DNA of 63,104 nucleotides from CAZJHX01 sp964545715 (GCA_964545715.1 CAZJHX010000055.1:1-63104), one strand, 5' to 3'. Numbered from the stretch's first letter, positions 36,914 through 46,845 are shown. The notes: generated from the sequence alone by a model not told the origin. Program-made: numbers and translations.

Positions 36914-37993
36914 ATGTCAATCCAGGGAATGCCTTACACTGATCGGCAATACGCGGTTGCGCTGTTCGCTCTTCTGATCGTCGCCGTCGCGGTCAGCGGT
37001 TGCCGCCGTCAAGAGTCGCAGGCTGCGGAGCCTCCACGAACCCTTCACGGCCTGGCCATGGTCGAAACCCACGTCGCAGATGTCGGCACTTTTTCATTGC
37101 CCGAGGGCTGGCACTTTACTCAGGGCCGCTACCCCAGCGAGTTCGGCGATCAGGACTATCACATGGTCCGGGCCGCCTATGACCGCCACGACGAAGACCT
37201 GGGCGTACTCTCCATCGACATCTCCCCCAGCCATCCGCGGCTGTGGCGGCAGGCGCTGGACTTTCACGTCGAGCAGCGGCTCCGCGGCCTCAACACCGTG
37301 GCGCCCGTCAACGTCGACGACAAAAACTACACGCCGCGCGAAGTCCCGTACGACGCCGAAGAGCTGTTGGTGTACGTGGGTGACGACCTGACGACGATCT
37401 TTCGAGTGTTTCGCCAGAAGAGCCGGGTGATCACGGTCGCGTTCACGGCCTCTCGCAAGCACTTTGACAACACCCGGGCCTCGCGCATGGTGCACAACAT
37501 CTCCGAGTCCATGCTGATCGAGCTGCCGGTCGTGATCTTTGACCCGCCGCCACTCGACACCACGAATCGCTCCGTGGCCGGCCTGATCCGCGCCCAGCTG
37601 CCGCGCGGCTTCGAGTTGGTGCACCAGCGCAAGGAGTACACCATCGTGCCGACGGTGATTCTGGAGCTGTCGCCGCCGGGCACCAAAGTGGACAACGATC
37701 GACCAACCCTGACGTTGTCGATCCTGCGCTTGTCCTACCTGGACGCCGAGGTGGAGATCGAGGGCGTGGCCGTCCCCCCGACCGGTGACGGCGTTCATGC
37801 CGGCCAGGGCGCCCACGCGACCGTCGTAGAAGTTGACGACGACACACTTGCTGCCGTTCGCGTGGTCCGCATCGGTGGCGATGCCTTGACGATCACCTAC
37901 GCTTCCCCGGACTATCTCTTCGAGGTCAAGAAGGCTCTCGGCCTCTTGGAAAAGATCGCTGAAACGGCGACTCTGACTGCTGTACCCCGCTGA
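36914..37993 (+). CDS. Lipoprotein, unknown, two-lobed
   Basis: The 359-residue protein has a lipoprotein signal (QYAVALFALLIVAVAVSGC). The mature region appears to have two related lobes, one starting GTFSLPEGWHF and one starting RAQLPRGFELVHQ, each followed by strand-rich sequence. TTGACC at 36889 and GATAAT at 36910 could form a promoter (15-16 base spacing) overlapping the 5' end. In that case ATG 36929 would be the real, nearly leaderless start. Function unknown. Confidence 0.7.
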   Translation: MSIQGMPYTDRQYAVALFALLIVAVAVSGCRRQESQAAEPPRTLHGLAMVETHVADVGTFSLPEGWHFTQGRYPSEFGDQDYHMVRAAYDRHDEDLGVLSIDISPSHPRLWRQALDFHVEQRLRGLNTVAPVNVDDKNYTPREVPYDAEELLVYVGDDLTTIFRVFRQKSRVITVAFTASRKHFDNTRASRMVHNISESMLIELPVVIFDPPPLDTTNRSVAGLIRAQLPRGFELVHQRKEYTIVPTVILELSPPGTKVDNDRPTLTLSILRLSYLDAEVEIEGVAVPPTGDGVHAGQGAHATVVEVDDDTLAAVRVVRIGGDALTITYASPDYLFEVKKALGLLEKIAETATLTAVPR

Positions 37994-38015
37994 TTTACGT
38001 TAGAGACCTGCACAA

Positions 38016-38681
38016 ATGAAGACCCTGCTGCCTATCGCTGTTGTTCTGCTCGCCTTTGGATGTGGGCGTGACGCTGATACCCCCAAGAAGGTCAAAGACG
38101 CCGCCGAGTCCGACACGGGCGGCACCGGCGACGACAGCACTTCGGGTATCGGGCTGACCGACGCGACCGGCTCTGACACCACCACGACCACGTCCGACGA
38201 CACGACGACCGGGACGGGCACCGACGACACCACCGGCGAGCAGACCGGCACCGGGGACACGACGGGCGAGCAGACCGCAACGGGCGAGCAGACCGCGACC
38301 GGCGGCGACACCGGTGACCCCGTCGACTTCGAGGGCATCTACAAGGGGGAGCACACCACCGACGTCACGACACCCGACGGCACGCAAACCTACACGGGCA
38401 AGATCGCGGTCAAGGTCCGTATCGACGGCGTCTTCAGCGGCAAGAGCCCGGCGTCCAGCGATACCGGCGCGTTGGCCGAGCTGTCGATTCAAGGGCAGCT
38501 GACCGGCAGCGACATTCTAGGCACCGTCACGTGGACCTTCACGGGCGAGGACTCGCCGCCGCCGACGGTCATCGACGCCACGGGCAGCCTGACCGGCACG
38601 ACGATCACCATCGAGTATGTCGGCGGCGATCAAGACCTGAAGTTCAAGGGGTCCACCACGATGGAAAAGGACTCGGAGTAG
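38016..38681 (+). CDS. Lipoprotein with long Thr/Gly/Asp linker
   Basis: The 221-residue protein has lipobox LLAFGC (Cys16), then about 80 residues of low complexity built from TG, DDT and TGEQTATG units (residues about 25-103). A C-terminal beta domain of about 115 residues contains YTGKIAVKVRIDGVFSG, ASSDTGALAELSIQG and GSLTGTTITIEYVG, a lipocalin-like strand pattern. The linker resembles spacers of Nannocystis-type surface lipoproteins. No specific function. Confidence 0.75.
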   Translation: MKTLLPIAVVLLAFGCGRDADTPKKVKDAAESDTGGTGDDSTSGIGLTDATGSDTTTTTSDDTTTGTGTDDTTGEQTGTGDTTGEQTATGEQTATGGDTGDPVDFEGIYKGEHTTDVTTPDGTQTYTGKIAVKVRIDGVFSGKSPASSDTGALAELSIQGQLTGSDILGTVTWTFTGEDSPPPTVIDATGSLTGTTITIEYVGGDQDLKFKGSTTMEKDSE

Positions 38682-38740
38682 CCGGCAAAACGCCCGGGCC
38701 CCCCATGTCATCGAGGTGGCCCAAAGTGTATCTTATCCGC

Positions 38741-41700
38741 ATGGATAGCGGTCGCGTGGACTTCGGCGTACGTCTTCTTGGCACGGTGTTGCTCATCGCA
38801 TGCTCTGTCGGATGCGGCGACGACGAGGCTCCCGCGGGCCAGGTCGTGACCGACGTGCCCATCGTGGACACCGCTCCGCCCGACCTGGGGCCGGAGCCGG
38901 ATCTCGGACCGCCCGACATCGAGCCGCCACACTGTCCGGGTGGGTTCGCCTGCGCGTGTTTGGAAAACGACGACTGCGAGAGCGGTTGGTGCATCCCCAC
39001 ACGCGACGGCACGGTCTGCACCCAGCCGTGCGTGGACTCCTGCCCGTCGGGTGAGTGGCTGTGCAAGGCCGTCGCCGGCACCGTCGACATCACCTACCTC
39101 TGTGTGGACCGCTACCTGAACCTGTGCCGCCCCTGCGACACCAACGAGGAGTGCACGGGGCTGGGCGACGTCACCGCACCGTGCATCAAAGACGACAACG
39201 GCGGCTTCTGCGGTGGGGACTGCACCAGCGACACCGAGTGCCCGGCCGATTACGCGTGCCAACAGGTGACGCTGGCGGACGGATCCGAGACGTCAAGCTG
39301 CAAACCGACCGTGGGCGAGTGCACGTGCACCGTCTGGGCCACATTGGAGCAGGCGTCGACCACCTGCAGCGCCGCTGTTGACGAGCTCAGCTGCACCGGA
39401 GAGCGCATGTGCGAGACCGGCGGCCTGACCGACTGCGACGCGCCGATCCCGGCCGCCGAGACCTGCAACGGCGTCGACGATGACTGCGACGGCGCCACGG
39501 ACGAGGGCGACGACGGCGTGCAGCTCAACGAGGTCTGTACGGACGGCTTGTGCGCGGGCGAGCGCGTGTGCGAGGGCGGCGCATGGACGGTGTGCACCGC
39601 CCAGAAGTCCGCCGACGAGATCTGCGACGGTCTGGACAACGACTGCAATGGGGCCACGGACGAAGGCTACGATGACACCGACCTGGACGAGGTGGCCGAC
39701 TGCGTGGACAGCTGCCCCGACGACCCCAATCCCGAGCAGGCGGACCAGGACGATGACGGCATCGGCAATGCCTGCGACCCCGACTTCCAGTGCGAGGAGG
39801 ACGAGGACTGCGAGCTCAACCTGTGCCTGGGCACGGCCGTCTGCGACAAGTCGGGCGTCACGCCGGTGTGCGCTTTTGTCGGTGCGCAGGTCGTGTGCCC
39901 GGACCCGTCGATCTGCCACAAGCCGGTCTGCAACCCGGTCGACGGCTCGTGCAGCGAGGAGCCTGTCTCAAACGGCGCCGGCTGCGACGACCAGAACCTT
40001 TGCACGACGGGCGACGCATGCCTGGACGCCGCCTGTGTCGGCGGAAACCCGACCAACTGTGACGACGGCCTCGCCTGCACCGAAGACGACTGCGCGCCGG
40101 CCATCGGCTGCTCCAACCTCGGCAGCGACGCCCTGTGCGACGACGGCTTCGACTGCACGATCGACCTGTGCGACCCGGAGAGCGACTGCTTCTACACGCC
40201 GCTGGACGCCACCTGCAACGACGGCGTGTCCTGCACGAGCGACGCGTGCGACCCCGCCGCGGGGTGCGTGAGCGCCGAGATCGACAGCAAGTGCGACGAC
40301 AACATCGCGTGCACGGTCGACGTCTGCAACGCAGAGGGCGGGTGCTCTCAGACGCCCGACCACGACTTCTGCGGCGCCACGGGGCTGTGTGTGGTCGCGG
40401 TCTGCAGCCCGGTCTCGGGGTGCCTGGTGGAAGTCGAGCCCAGCTGCTGCGGCAACGGCCTGATCGAAGACGGCGAGACCTGCGACGACGGCAACGACGC
40501 GGCCGGCGACGGCTGCACGGCCGCGTGCGCCATCGAGGACGGCTGGGAGTGCTTTGACGAGCCCAGCATCTGCAACAACTGCGGAAACGGGATCACCGAG
40601 GGCAAGGAGGCCTGCGATTCCGGCCTGGATCCGGGCTGCGGCCCCTGCCTGTTCGACTGCAGCGGGCCCGCCGTGGTGCACACGGGCGACGCCACGGTCG
40701 GTGGTGCCGCTGACCAGGTCGCGCTCAGCGAAGTGACGGCGATCGTAGGCGAGCTCAAGGTGATCGCGCCGGCGCTGGCGGCGTTGAACCTGCCGCTGCT
40801 GGAGTGCGTCGAGGGCAATGTGCGGGTGGTGGGCACGGGCGCGCTTGACAACCTGGACGGCCTCGCCGGCATGGAGCGGCTGACCGGCTCACTGGAGCTG
40901 ACCAACAACGCCGCCCTGACCTCGCTGAGCGGACTGAGCGGCATCGCCGGAGCCGTCGCCGACCTGCTGCTGAAGGGCAACACCGCGCTCACGTCGTTCG
41001 CCGGACTAGAGAAGATCAACACCGTCACGGGTGCACTGACGATCAGCGGAAATCCCGAGATCACGACTCTGGCGGGGCTTGGCGGCCTACAGGCGATTTC
41101 GGGGGGTCTCGAGATCTCGTCCAACCCCAAGCTGCTGCTGCTCGATGGACTGGAGGCATTGGCGGGAGCGCCCGGCGCGCTGACCATCTCCAACAACGGC
41201 GTGCTGGGCACGCTGGCCGCCCTGCTCAGCATCAACGGCGTGGTGCCCGGGGCGGTGAAGATCGCGCAAAACCCGGAGCTGGTCTCGATCAGCGGCCTGG
41301 AGGGGCTGACCGGCGTGGGCGGGGACGTGTCGCTGCAGTGGTTGCCGCTGCTGCAGAACGTCGTGCCGCTCTCCGGGCTGACCAGCATCGGCGGCTCGCT
41401 CACCATCTCGGACGTCGACTCGATCGTGTCGATGCAGGGGCTGCACAAGGTGACGTCGCTGGGCGCCAACCTGATCATCAAGAGCAACCCGGCGCTGAAA
41501 GACTACAACGGGCTGGCCGCGCTGGCCGGGCCGATCACCGGCTATGTGGAGCTGCGCGACAACGACGCGACCAAAAACCTGGCTCCGTTGGTCAACATCA
41601 CGGCCGTGGGCAAGTATCTGCTGATCATCGGCAACGCCGAGCTCACGACGATCGCGGGCCTGTCTGGGCTCGAGTCCATCGGCCAGCACATGCAGATCCA

Positions 41701-42523
41701 GGCTAATCCAAAGCTGCAGGATCTCGTCGGGCTGGAGAGCGTCACGTCGCTTGGCAGCAGCATTATCGTGCACTCAAACGTGCAGCTGGATAGCCTGGCG
41801 GCGCTCGCGGGCATCAAACAAGCGCTCAACGGCAACCTGCAGATCACGTCCAACCCCAAGCTGCAAACGCTGGCCGGGCTAGAGGGCATCACCGGCATGG
41901 CGGGCTTCATGAGCGTGGATACGAACCCCATCCTGACCGACATGTCGGCCCTCTCCTCGGTCACGCAGGTCGGTCAGGCGATGACGATTCGCAAGACCGC
42001 GCTCACCGATCTCTCCGGGCTGTCCGGCCTCAAGAAGGTGGACACCCATCTCCGCATCGAATCCAACCCCGAGCTCACGTCCATCGAGTCATTGGCCGGC
42101 CTCGATGGTCCCGTTGGCGGAATCTTCAGCATCAGCGACAACCCCAAGCTGACCACGCTCGACGGGCTCGACGGGCTTGGCGGGGCCGTGTCCGGCAACA
42201 TGACGATCGGCGGCAACAAGAAGCTGCTGAGTGTGGATGCGCTGGCCGGCCTCACCTCGGTCGGCGGGTCGCTGGTTCTGAACGGCAACGACGCGATCAC
42301 CACGTTCACAGGCCTGCACAACATCAAGTCGGTCGGCTCGTTTGTGACCATCGCGGCCAACAAGGCGCTGGAGTTCCTGGACCTGTCCAGCCTGCAGAGC
42401 GTCACCGGCAAGGTGTCGGTCAACAACAACAGCAAGCTCAACTGCCAGGAGATCGGCACCATCACCCAGGTCGGCGCCAGCGAGTACGTCATCCTGAACA
42501 ATCTGACGCCTTCCTGCGACTGA
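38741..42523 (+). CDS. Giant Cys-rich / leucine-rich solenoid lipoprotein
   Basis: This protein of about 1260 residues has lipobox SVGC. MopE-like units (CNGVDDDCDGATDEGDDG; CDGLDNDCNGATDEGYDD) come first, then a thrombospondin type 3-like Ca-binding stretch (DQDDDGIGNACDP). Many six- to eight-Cys repeats and DUF4215-like units (CGNGLIEDGETCDDGND) follow. The last 600 residues hold about 17 receptor-L-domain/leucine-rich repeats of 25-27 residues (LTISGNPEITTLAGLGGLQ pattern), a beta-solenoid. It is probably a cell-surface adhesion or recognition protein needing Ca2+ and disulfides. ATG 38741 is preferred over ATG 38705 for the signal peptide. Confidence 0.85.
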   Translation: MDSGRVDFGVRLLGTVLLIACSVGCGDDEAPAGQVVTDVPIVDTAPPDLGPEPDLGPPDIEPPHCPGGFACACLENDDCESGWCIPTRDGTVCTQPCVDSCPSGEWLCKAVAGTVDITYLCVDRYLNLCRPCDTNEECTGLGDVTAPCIKDDNGGFCGGDCTSDTECPADYACQQVTLADGSETSSCKPTVGECTCTVWATLEQASTTCSAAVDELSCTGERMCETGGLTDCDAPIPAAETCNGVDDDCDGATDEGDDGVQLNEVCTDGLCAGERVCEGGAWTVCTAQKSADEICDGLDNDCNGATDEGYDDTDLDEVADCVDSCPDDPNPEQADQDDDGIGNACDPDFQCEEDEDCELNLCLGTAVCDKSGVTPVCAFVGAQVVCPDPSICHKPVCNPVDGSCSEEPVSNGAGCDDQNLCTTGDACLDAACVGGNPTNCDDGLACTEDDCAPAIGCSNLGSDALCDDGFDCTIDLCDPESDCFYTPLDATCNDGVSCTSDACDPAAGCVSAEIDSKCDDNIACTVDVCNAEGGCSQTPDHDFCGATGLCVVAVCSPVSGCLVEVEPSCCGNGLIEDGETCDDGNDAAGDGCTAACAIEDGWECFDEPSICNNCGNGITEGKEACDSGLDPGCGPCLFDCSGPAVVHTGDATVGGAADQVALSEVTAIVGELKVIAPALAALNLPLLECVEGNVRVVGTGALDNLDGLAGMERLTGSLELTNNAALTSLSGLSGIAGAVADLLLKGNTALTSFAGLEKINTVTGALTISGNPEITTLAGLGGLQAISGGLEISSNPKLLLLDGLEALAGAPGALTISNNGVLGTLAALLSINGVVPGAVKIAQNPELVSISGLEGLTGVGGDVSLQWLPLLQNVVPLSGLTSIGGSLTISDVDSIVSMQGLHKVTSLGANLIIKSNPALKDYNGLAALAGPITGYVELRDNDATKNLAPLVNITAVGKYLLIIGNAELTTIAGLSGLESIGQHMQIQANPKLQDLVGLESVTSLGSSIIVHSNVQLDSLAALAGIKQALNGNLQITSNPKLQTLAGLEGITGMAGFMSVDTNPILTDMSALSSVTQVGQAMTIRKTALTDLSGLSGLKKVDTHLRIESNPELTSIESLAGLDGPVGGIFSISDNPKLTTLDGLDGLGGAVSGNMTIGGNKKLLSVDALAGLTSVGGSLVLNGNDAITTFTGLHNIKSVGSFVTIAANKALEFLDLSSLQSVTGKVSVNNNSKLNCQEIGTITQVGASEYVILNNLTPSCD

Positions 42524-42605
42524 TGACCCCATCAAGTGAGGTCGACCGTTGGGGTCGTCCGGCCCGCTTTCCACCCCATTCTGTGGGTTGATCTTCATAA
42601 GTAAC

Positions 42606-42634
42606 TGTATTTATTGGCCGTGTATTTATTGGCC
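42606..42634. repeat. Two direct 14-base repeats TGTATTTATTGGCC
   Basis: Copies at 42606-42619 and 42621-42634, one base apart, form an AT-rich island in the spacer before the gene at 42659. They may be tandem sites for a regulator. The rest of the 135-base spacer holds a weak GACCCCA...TGGGGTC inverted repeat just after the preceding stop, without a T-tract. Confidence 0.6.
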
Positions 42635-42658
42635 CGAGCCTTGCTGTGGGAGCGGCCC

Positions 42659-43165
42659 ATGAAGAACGCCATGCTTATCGTTCTGGTCGCGTCCCTGGGT
42701 GGGGTCGCCAACGCAGCGGAGCCGACGACGGCACAGACAGCGGTCGCGCTCTCCCATGTCGCGGACGGACGCCTGCCGTGCAGTGAGCTGGAGGTCGTCT
42801 CGGAGGTGTCCGACGGCTTCGGCGGCGCCACCACGATCACGATCAAGGCCGGACGCGTGACCATCCGCAAGAGCGGCATCGGGCTGCCCGATCTCGTGAA
42901 GACCGGCAACCTGGACTTCAAGCAGTGCCGTCTGTTTGCTCGCGAGGTGGTCAAGGCTCAGCTGTGGACCCTGCAGCCACCGGCAGCGAAAGGGCTGGAC
43001 CTGGAGTTTCGCTCTACCCTGCGCATCGGCGTACGGGGATCGGCTGACTTCGTGAAGGTGCTGCCAACCCGCACAAGCGAGGCCTTCAAGTCGCTCATGA
43101 CCGCGTCAAAGCGCGTCACCGAGGTTGCACAGAAGTCGATGCGCAAGGGCCCGCGCCCCTGGTAG
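42659..43165 (+). CDS. Secreted small protein, unknown
   Basis: The 168-residue protein has a Sec signal MKNAMLIVLVASLGGVANA cleaved before AEP. The mature domain has two cysteines (CSELE and QCRLF) and strand-rich sequence. A GGGAG ribosome site fixes ATG 42659 rather than the in-frame start at 42614. Its 3' end abuts the convergent Kazal-repeat gene (stops at 43165 and 43166). No family recognised. Confidence 0.7.
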   Translation: MKNAMLIVLVASLGGVANAAEPTTAQTAVALSHVADGRLPCSELEVVSEVSDGFGGATTITIKAGRVTIRKSGIGLPDLVKTGNLDFKQCRLFAREVVKAQLWTLQPPAAKGLDLEFRSTLRIGVRGSADFVKVLPTRTSEAFKSLMTASKRVTEVAQKSMRKGPRPW

Positions 43166-44476
43166 TTACTTACACTGCCCCGAGTTGAGCACGCTCACGC
43201 CGGCTAGAAACGCCAGGCACATGTTGTCGTACTGCTTCTTGTCACAGCCACAAACCGGGGTTGTGCCGCCCGCGATCGAGCATTGCTGATCGCTGGGGAT
43301 GGCCTGGCACGTGCCGTCTCCACCGCAGGTGCCGGTCGCAAAATGGCAGAACTGCTTCTCTTCGCAGTCCGCGTTGCTTCCGCAGGCCGGGTTTGGATTG
43401 CCGGTGCTGCACTTCCCCTCGGCCGCAACCGAGACGCCTGCTTTTGCAGCGTGGCAGTCGCTGGCGTAGCTGACGCCGTCGCAGCCACATACGGTGGTCG
43501 TGTTGTTCGATGCGCACAGATCGGTCGGAGTCGCCGTGCACTCGCCGGCCAGGTCACAGCCGCCGACCGCCTTTTTGCAGTACGCGCCTGTGGTGCCGTC
43601 CGCGCTCTGACATTGACCGTTGCTGTCGCATTGATTGGGCTTGCATGTGTCGACGCAGCCGTCGTCGGACGTATCGTGCGCCGTCTGCCAGTCCTCACAC
43701 GTGATCGGCTGGCAGCACGGGCCCTGTGACGCAATGCTCGCGCCCTTCTCGGCGGCCGTGCACTTGTTGGCATACGTTACGCCGTCACAGCCGCACACCT
43801 GGGGGCTGAGCTTGTTGCAGTCGGTTGGGATCGTCTCGCAGCCGCCGACACCATCGTCACAGGCGCCCACCGCCTTGGCGCAGTACAGGCTGCTGTCGTC
43901 AAAGGCGTCCTCGCACTGGTCCGCCGTCTTGCACTCCACCTGCACGCAGGTGTCAAAGCAGCCGTTGCCGGTGGTATCGGTGGGCAGCTGGCCGACAAAG
44001 CAGGTGACGTTGGCCGAGCACACGCACGTATCCGGGCAGCTGTTGCCGGTCGTGTCCGTCGGGATCTGACCGACCTTGCAGATGATCTTCTGGGTGCACA
44101 CACAGCTGTCATCGCACCCGTTGCCCGTGGTGTTGCTGCCGGTCTGGCCCTCCAGACAGACGATCTCGTCGACGCACACGCACGAGTCGGCGCAGCCGTT
44201 GCCCGTCGTGTCCTTGCCCGTCTGGCCCGGCGGCCCCGCCACGTCCTGAATGCAGATGCAGGTGTCCGCGCAGCCGTTGCCGGTGGTGTCTTTGGCCTGC
44301 TTGCCCTCGACGCAGGCGACCTGCTCGATGCACACGCACGTGTCTTTGCAGCCGTTGTTGGTCGTGTCCGTGGCCTCCAGCCCTTTCAAGCACTGGACCT
44401 CTTTTTCGCACACGCACGTGTCGTCGCAGCCGTTGTTGGTCGTGTCCGTGGGCACCAGACCCGCACCGCACTCGAC
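43166..44476 (-). pseudogene. 3' part of the Kazal/Cys-repeat gene, after an in-frame amber
   Basis: These 436 codons continue in the same frame and repeat register as the gene at 44477-46804, after one TAG codon (44477-44479). They encode about six more 26-residue units (pattern DTTGNGCxDTCVC), then three or four Kazal-like modules (VCGCDGVTYANKC; VCGCDGVSYASDC; VCGCDKKQYDNMC). There is no signal peptide, ribosome site or conserved start; the first GTG (44455) is inside a repeat. It is either a nonsense-disrupted C-terminus, a read-through product, or the result of a sequence error. Confidence 0.75.
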
Positions 44477-46804
44477 CTAGTTAGCGCACACGCACGTGTC
44501 GTAGCAGCCGTTCTTGGTCGTATCGGTCGCGACCAAACCGGCATCGCACGTCACCTCCTTCACGCAGACGCAGGTGTCGGTGCAGCCGTTGTCCGTGGTG
44601 TCGACCGGCTTGAGCCCCGCGTCGCACGTCGCGTTCTTCTCGCACACGCAGGTGTCCGCGCAGTCGTCGTCGTTGCTGTCGCTGAGGATCAGGCCCACGT
44701 CGCACTTCGGCGCGCCGGGGCAAACGCAGATGTCGGCGCAGCCGTTGTTCGTCGAGTCCGTCGCCAGCTTCTCGCCCTCGCAGGACACGATGTCCTTGCA
44801 CACGCAGTCGTCGTTGCAGCCGTCCGCGTCGGTGTCCACGGCAAACGTGCCGTCCGGGCACGCCGGCAGCTCGGGGCAGGTGCTCACGCAGGTCTCGACG
44901 CAGCCGTCGCCGTCCAGGTCCTGCGGGGCGCTGTTAGCGTCGCATTTCAGCGTCGGGCAAGGCTCGCAGACATCGTTGCAGCCGTCTTTGTCGCTGTCCT
45001 TGGCCAGCTCGCCGGACGCGCACTTGAACGGGCAGCAGCCGCTCTTCTCAAACGAGGCCCCGGCCTTATCGGCCGCGCAGGCGCTGGCGTAGTTGACGCC
45101 GTCACAGCCGCAGACCGCGACCGAGTCGGGGCACAAACCGACGGGCTTGAGAGCGCACTCTCCGACGTCGCCGCACGCCTTGGTCTTGCAGAAGGCCTGC
45201 GGTCCGCACTGCGCCGACGTGGTGCACTCCGCCGGGCCCGGGCACAGGTTGGCCTCCAGGCTCGGGTTCACAGTGGCGTAGCAGGCACCCTTCTCGCACA
45301 GCCAGTCCTTGGGGGCCGCGGTGGGGGCTGCGTAACAATCGCAGACCGTCTCGCACGCCTGGATGCACGTATCGGCGCACGTGTTGCCGTCCGTATCGAC
45401 GCCGATCTCGCCCGGCGGGCAGACCACCGGCAGACACGCACACTGCTTGTTCACGCATGCCTGACCGTTGGCGCAGTCCTCATTGGTCGCGCACCCGCAG
45501 GCGCCGGCGGCAGCGATGGCCACGCCCTCGTTATGGGCCGCGCAGGCGCTGGAGTAGGTCACGTCGTCACAGCCGCACATGGGACCAGTCTCCAGGACGC
45601 ACGGCGCGCAGACCTTCTCGGGCTCGGCGTTGCAGTCCGTCGTGCCGTCCGCGCTCTTTGGCGCCACCAGCGCCTCCACCTGCCCGTCTGGACAGACATC
45701 CGGCGCCTTGCACGTGTCCGCGCAGTCATCCTCGTTCGTGTCGATCGCCGTGTACCCGGGCAGGCAGACGACCGGGGTGCACTTGGGCTCGCAGGCGTCC
45801 AGGCAGCCGTCCTTGTCCTTGTCGACCGCAACCTCCATGTCGTCACACGTGATGTCGACGCAGCACGCGCCCTCGGTGATGTCCGAGATACCGGCGTTCC
45901 ACGCGGCGCACTTGTTGTCGTAGGTCTCGGCGTCACACCCACACACCGGCGCCACGATGCCGCCGCAGTCGCTCTTGGAGACGCACATGCCCAGGTCCAG
46001 GCAGTTCAGCTGGCAGAGCTGGTCACCGGCGCACGCGGCGTTGTCACCACACGGGCACGCGCCCTGGCTACCCACGTCCATGCCGTCGCGATTGGCCTCG
46101 CAGGCGCTCTCGTAGGTCACGCCGTCGCAGCCGCAGACCCGGCCCGACGCGTCGTTGCAGGTCAACGGGCGCGGCGCACAGACGCCCTCACCGTCGCAGA
46201 TGTCGCCGTCGCGCCGACAGAACTGCGTCTCCTCGCAATCCGCAGTGGTCTGGCACGGGAAGCACTCCAGGTTCGGCTCGTCACCGGCCTTGCAGGCGCC
46301 GGCTACGCAGATGTCGCCCAGCGTGCACGGATCGGCGGTGCAAGTCTGACCGTCGGCGACCGGCGTGTGCGTGCACTGCCCCCCGGCGCAGGCGCCGGTC
46401 GTGCATACGTTGCCGTCGTCGCAGTCCTTGTCCTCGCCGCAGCCCACGCACACCTGCTTGTCCGTGTCGCAGATACCGCTACTGCAGTGCTCGTCCTCAA
46501 AACACTGCACACAGAAGCCCTTGCCCGGCAGGCACACGCCGTGCGCGCAGTTATCGTCGCTGAAGCAGCCGACGCACTCGTGGCTGGTGGGATGACAGAC
46601 CAGGCCGCTGGTGCAGTGGTCGTCCGCCAGGCACGGCACGCAAGCGCCGCCCTCCGGCTCCTTGAACAGGTCACCGCAGGTCGGCGGCGTGTCCGGCGTG
46701 ATCATGGTGGCGTCGGCAGGCCCGGGCGCCGGCTCACAGGAGCACACCACCAACGCCAGCGGAAGCGTGGTGAGGAGCATGATCTTGTGCAGCATCGACG
46801 TCAT
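44477..46804 (-). CDS. Giant Kazal-type and Cys-repeat lipoprotein, N-terminal part
   Basis: The 775-residue product has lipobox LALVVCSC near residue 21 and short CxxxxxC units (CVGCFSDDNCAHGVCLPGKG type). Kazal-like modules follow (VCGCDGVTYESACEANRDG; VCGCDAETYDNKC; CGCDDVTYSSACAAHNEG; VCGCDGVNYASACAADKAG), alternating with 26-residue units of the form CxxGxxxxDxxxNGCxDTCVC. Kazal domains inhibit serine proteases. It ends at a TAG exactly where repeats in this array carry Glu, Lys or Asn. An AAGGGA ribosome site overlaps a motif shared with the sigma gene. It is co-transcribed with the sigma/caspase genes (9-base gap). Confidence 0.85.
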   Translation of the reverse strand: MTSMLHKIMLLTTLPLALVVCSCEPAPGPADATMITPDTPPTCGDLFKEPEGGACVPCLADDHCTSGLVCHPTSHECVGCFSDDNCAHGVCLPGKGFCVQCFEDEHCSSGICDTDKQVCVGCGEDKDCDDGNVCTTGACAGGQCTHTPVADGQTCTADPCTLGDICVAGACKAGDEPNLECFPCQTTADCEETQFCRRDGDICDGEGVCAPRPLTCNDASGRVCGCDGVTYESACEANRDGMDVGSQGACPCGDNAACAGDQLCQLNCLDLGMCVSKSDCGGIVAPVCGCDAETYDNKCAAWNAGISDITEGACCVDITCDDMEVAVDKDKDGCLDACEPKCTPVVCLPGYTAIDTNEDDCADTCKAPDVCPDGQVEALVAPKSADGTTDCNAEPEKVCAPCVLETGPMCGCDDVTYSSACAAHNEGVAIAAAGACGCATNEDCANGQACVNKQCACLPVVCPPGEIGVDTDGNTCADTCIQACETVCDCYAAPTAAPKDWLCEKGACYATVNPSLEANLCPGPAECTTSAQCGPQAFCKTKACGDVGECALKPVGLCPDSVAVCGCDGVNYASACAADKAGASFEKSGCCPFKCASGELAKDSDKDGCNDVCEPCPTLKCDANSAPQDLDGDGCVETCVSTCPELPACPDGTFAVDTDADGCNDDCVCKDIVSCEGEKLATDSTNNGCADICVCPGAPKCDVGLILSDSNDDDCADTCVCEKNATCDAGLKPVDTTDNGCTDTCVCVKEVTCDAGLVATDTTKNGCYDTCVCAN

Positions 46805-46810
46805 GTCTAT

Positions 46811-46845
46811 CCCTTACGAACCTGTCTGCCGTTCGTCGAAACTTT
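46811..46845 (-). promoter_or_regulatory. Shared motif upstream of Kazal-repeat gene
   Basis: On the minus strand the order is AAAGTTT, CG, ACGAA, 11 bases, TTCGTAAGGGA, then 5 bases and the ATG. The same blocks with the same 11-base spacing occur before the ECF sigma gene (50328-50365). ACGAA and TTCGT are inverted repeats. The motif lies in the last codons of the upstream lipoprotein gene. Candidate ECF promoter or operator overlapping the ribosome site. Confidence 0.5.

Noticed and set aside
38531..38740. Upstream extension of the giant solenoid protein
   Set aside because: Overlaps the preceding lipoprotein in another frame with His/Arg-rich junk; the signal peptide begins at 38741.
42526..42556. 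GACCCCA...TGGGGTC inverted repeat as a terminator of the solenoid gene
   Set aside because: Seven-base stem with a long loop and no T-tract; too weak to call.
43166..46804. Regular spaced repeats resembling a CRISPR array
   Set aside because: The periodicity is of codons for Cys-rich 26-residue protein units; repeats are not identical and no spacer/repeat alternation or cas genes exist.
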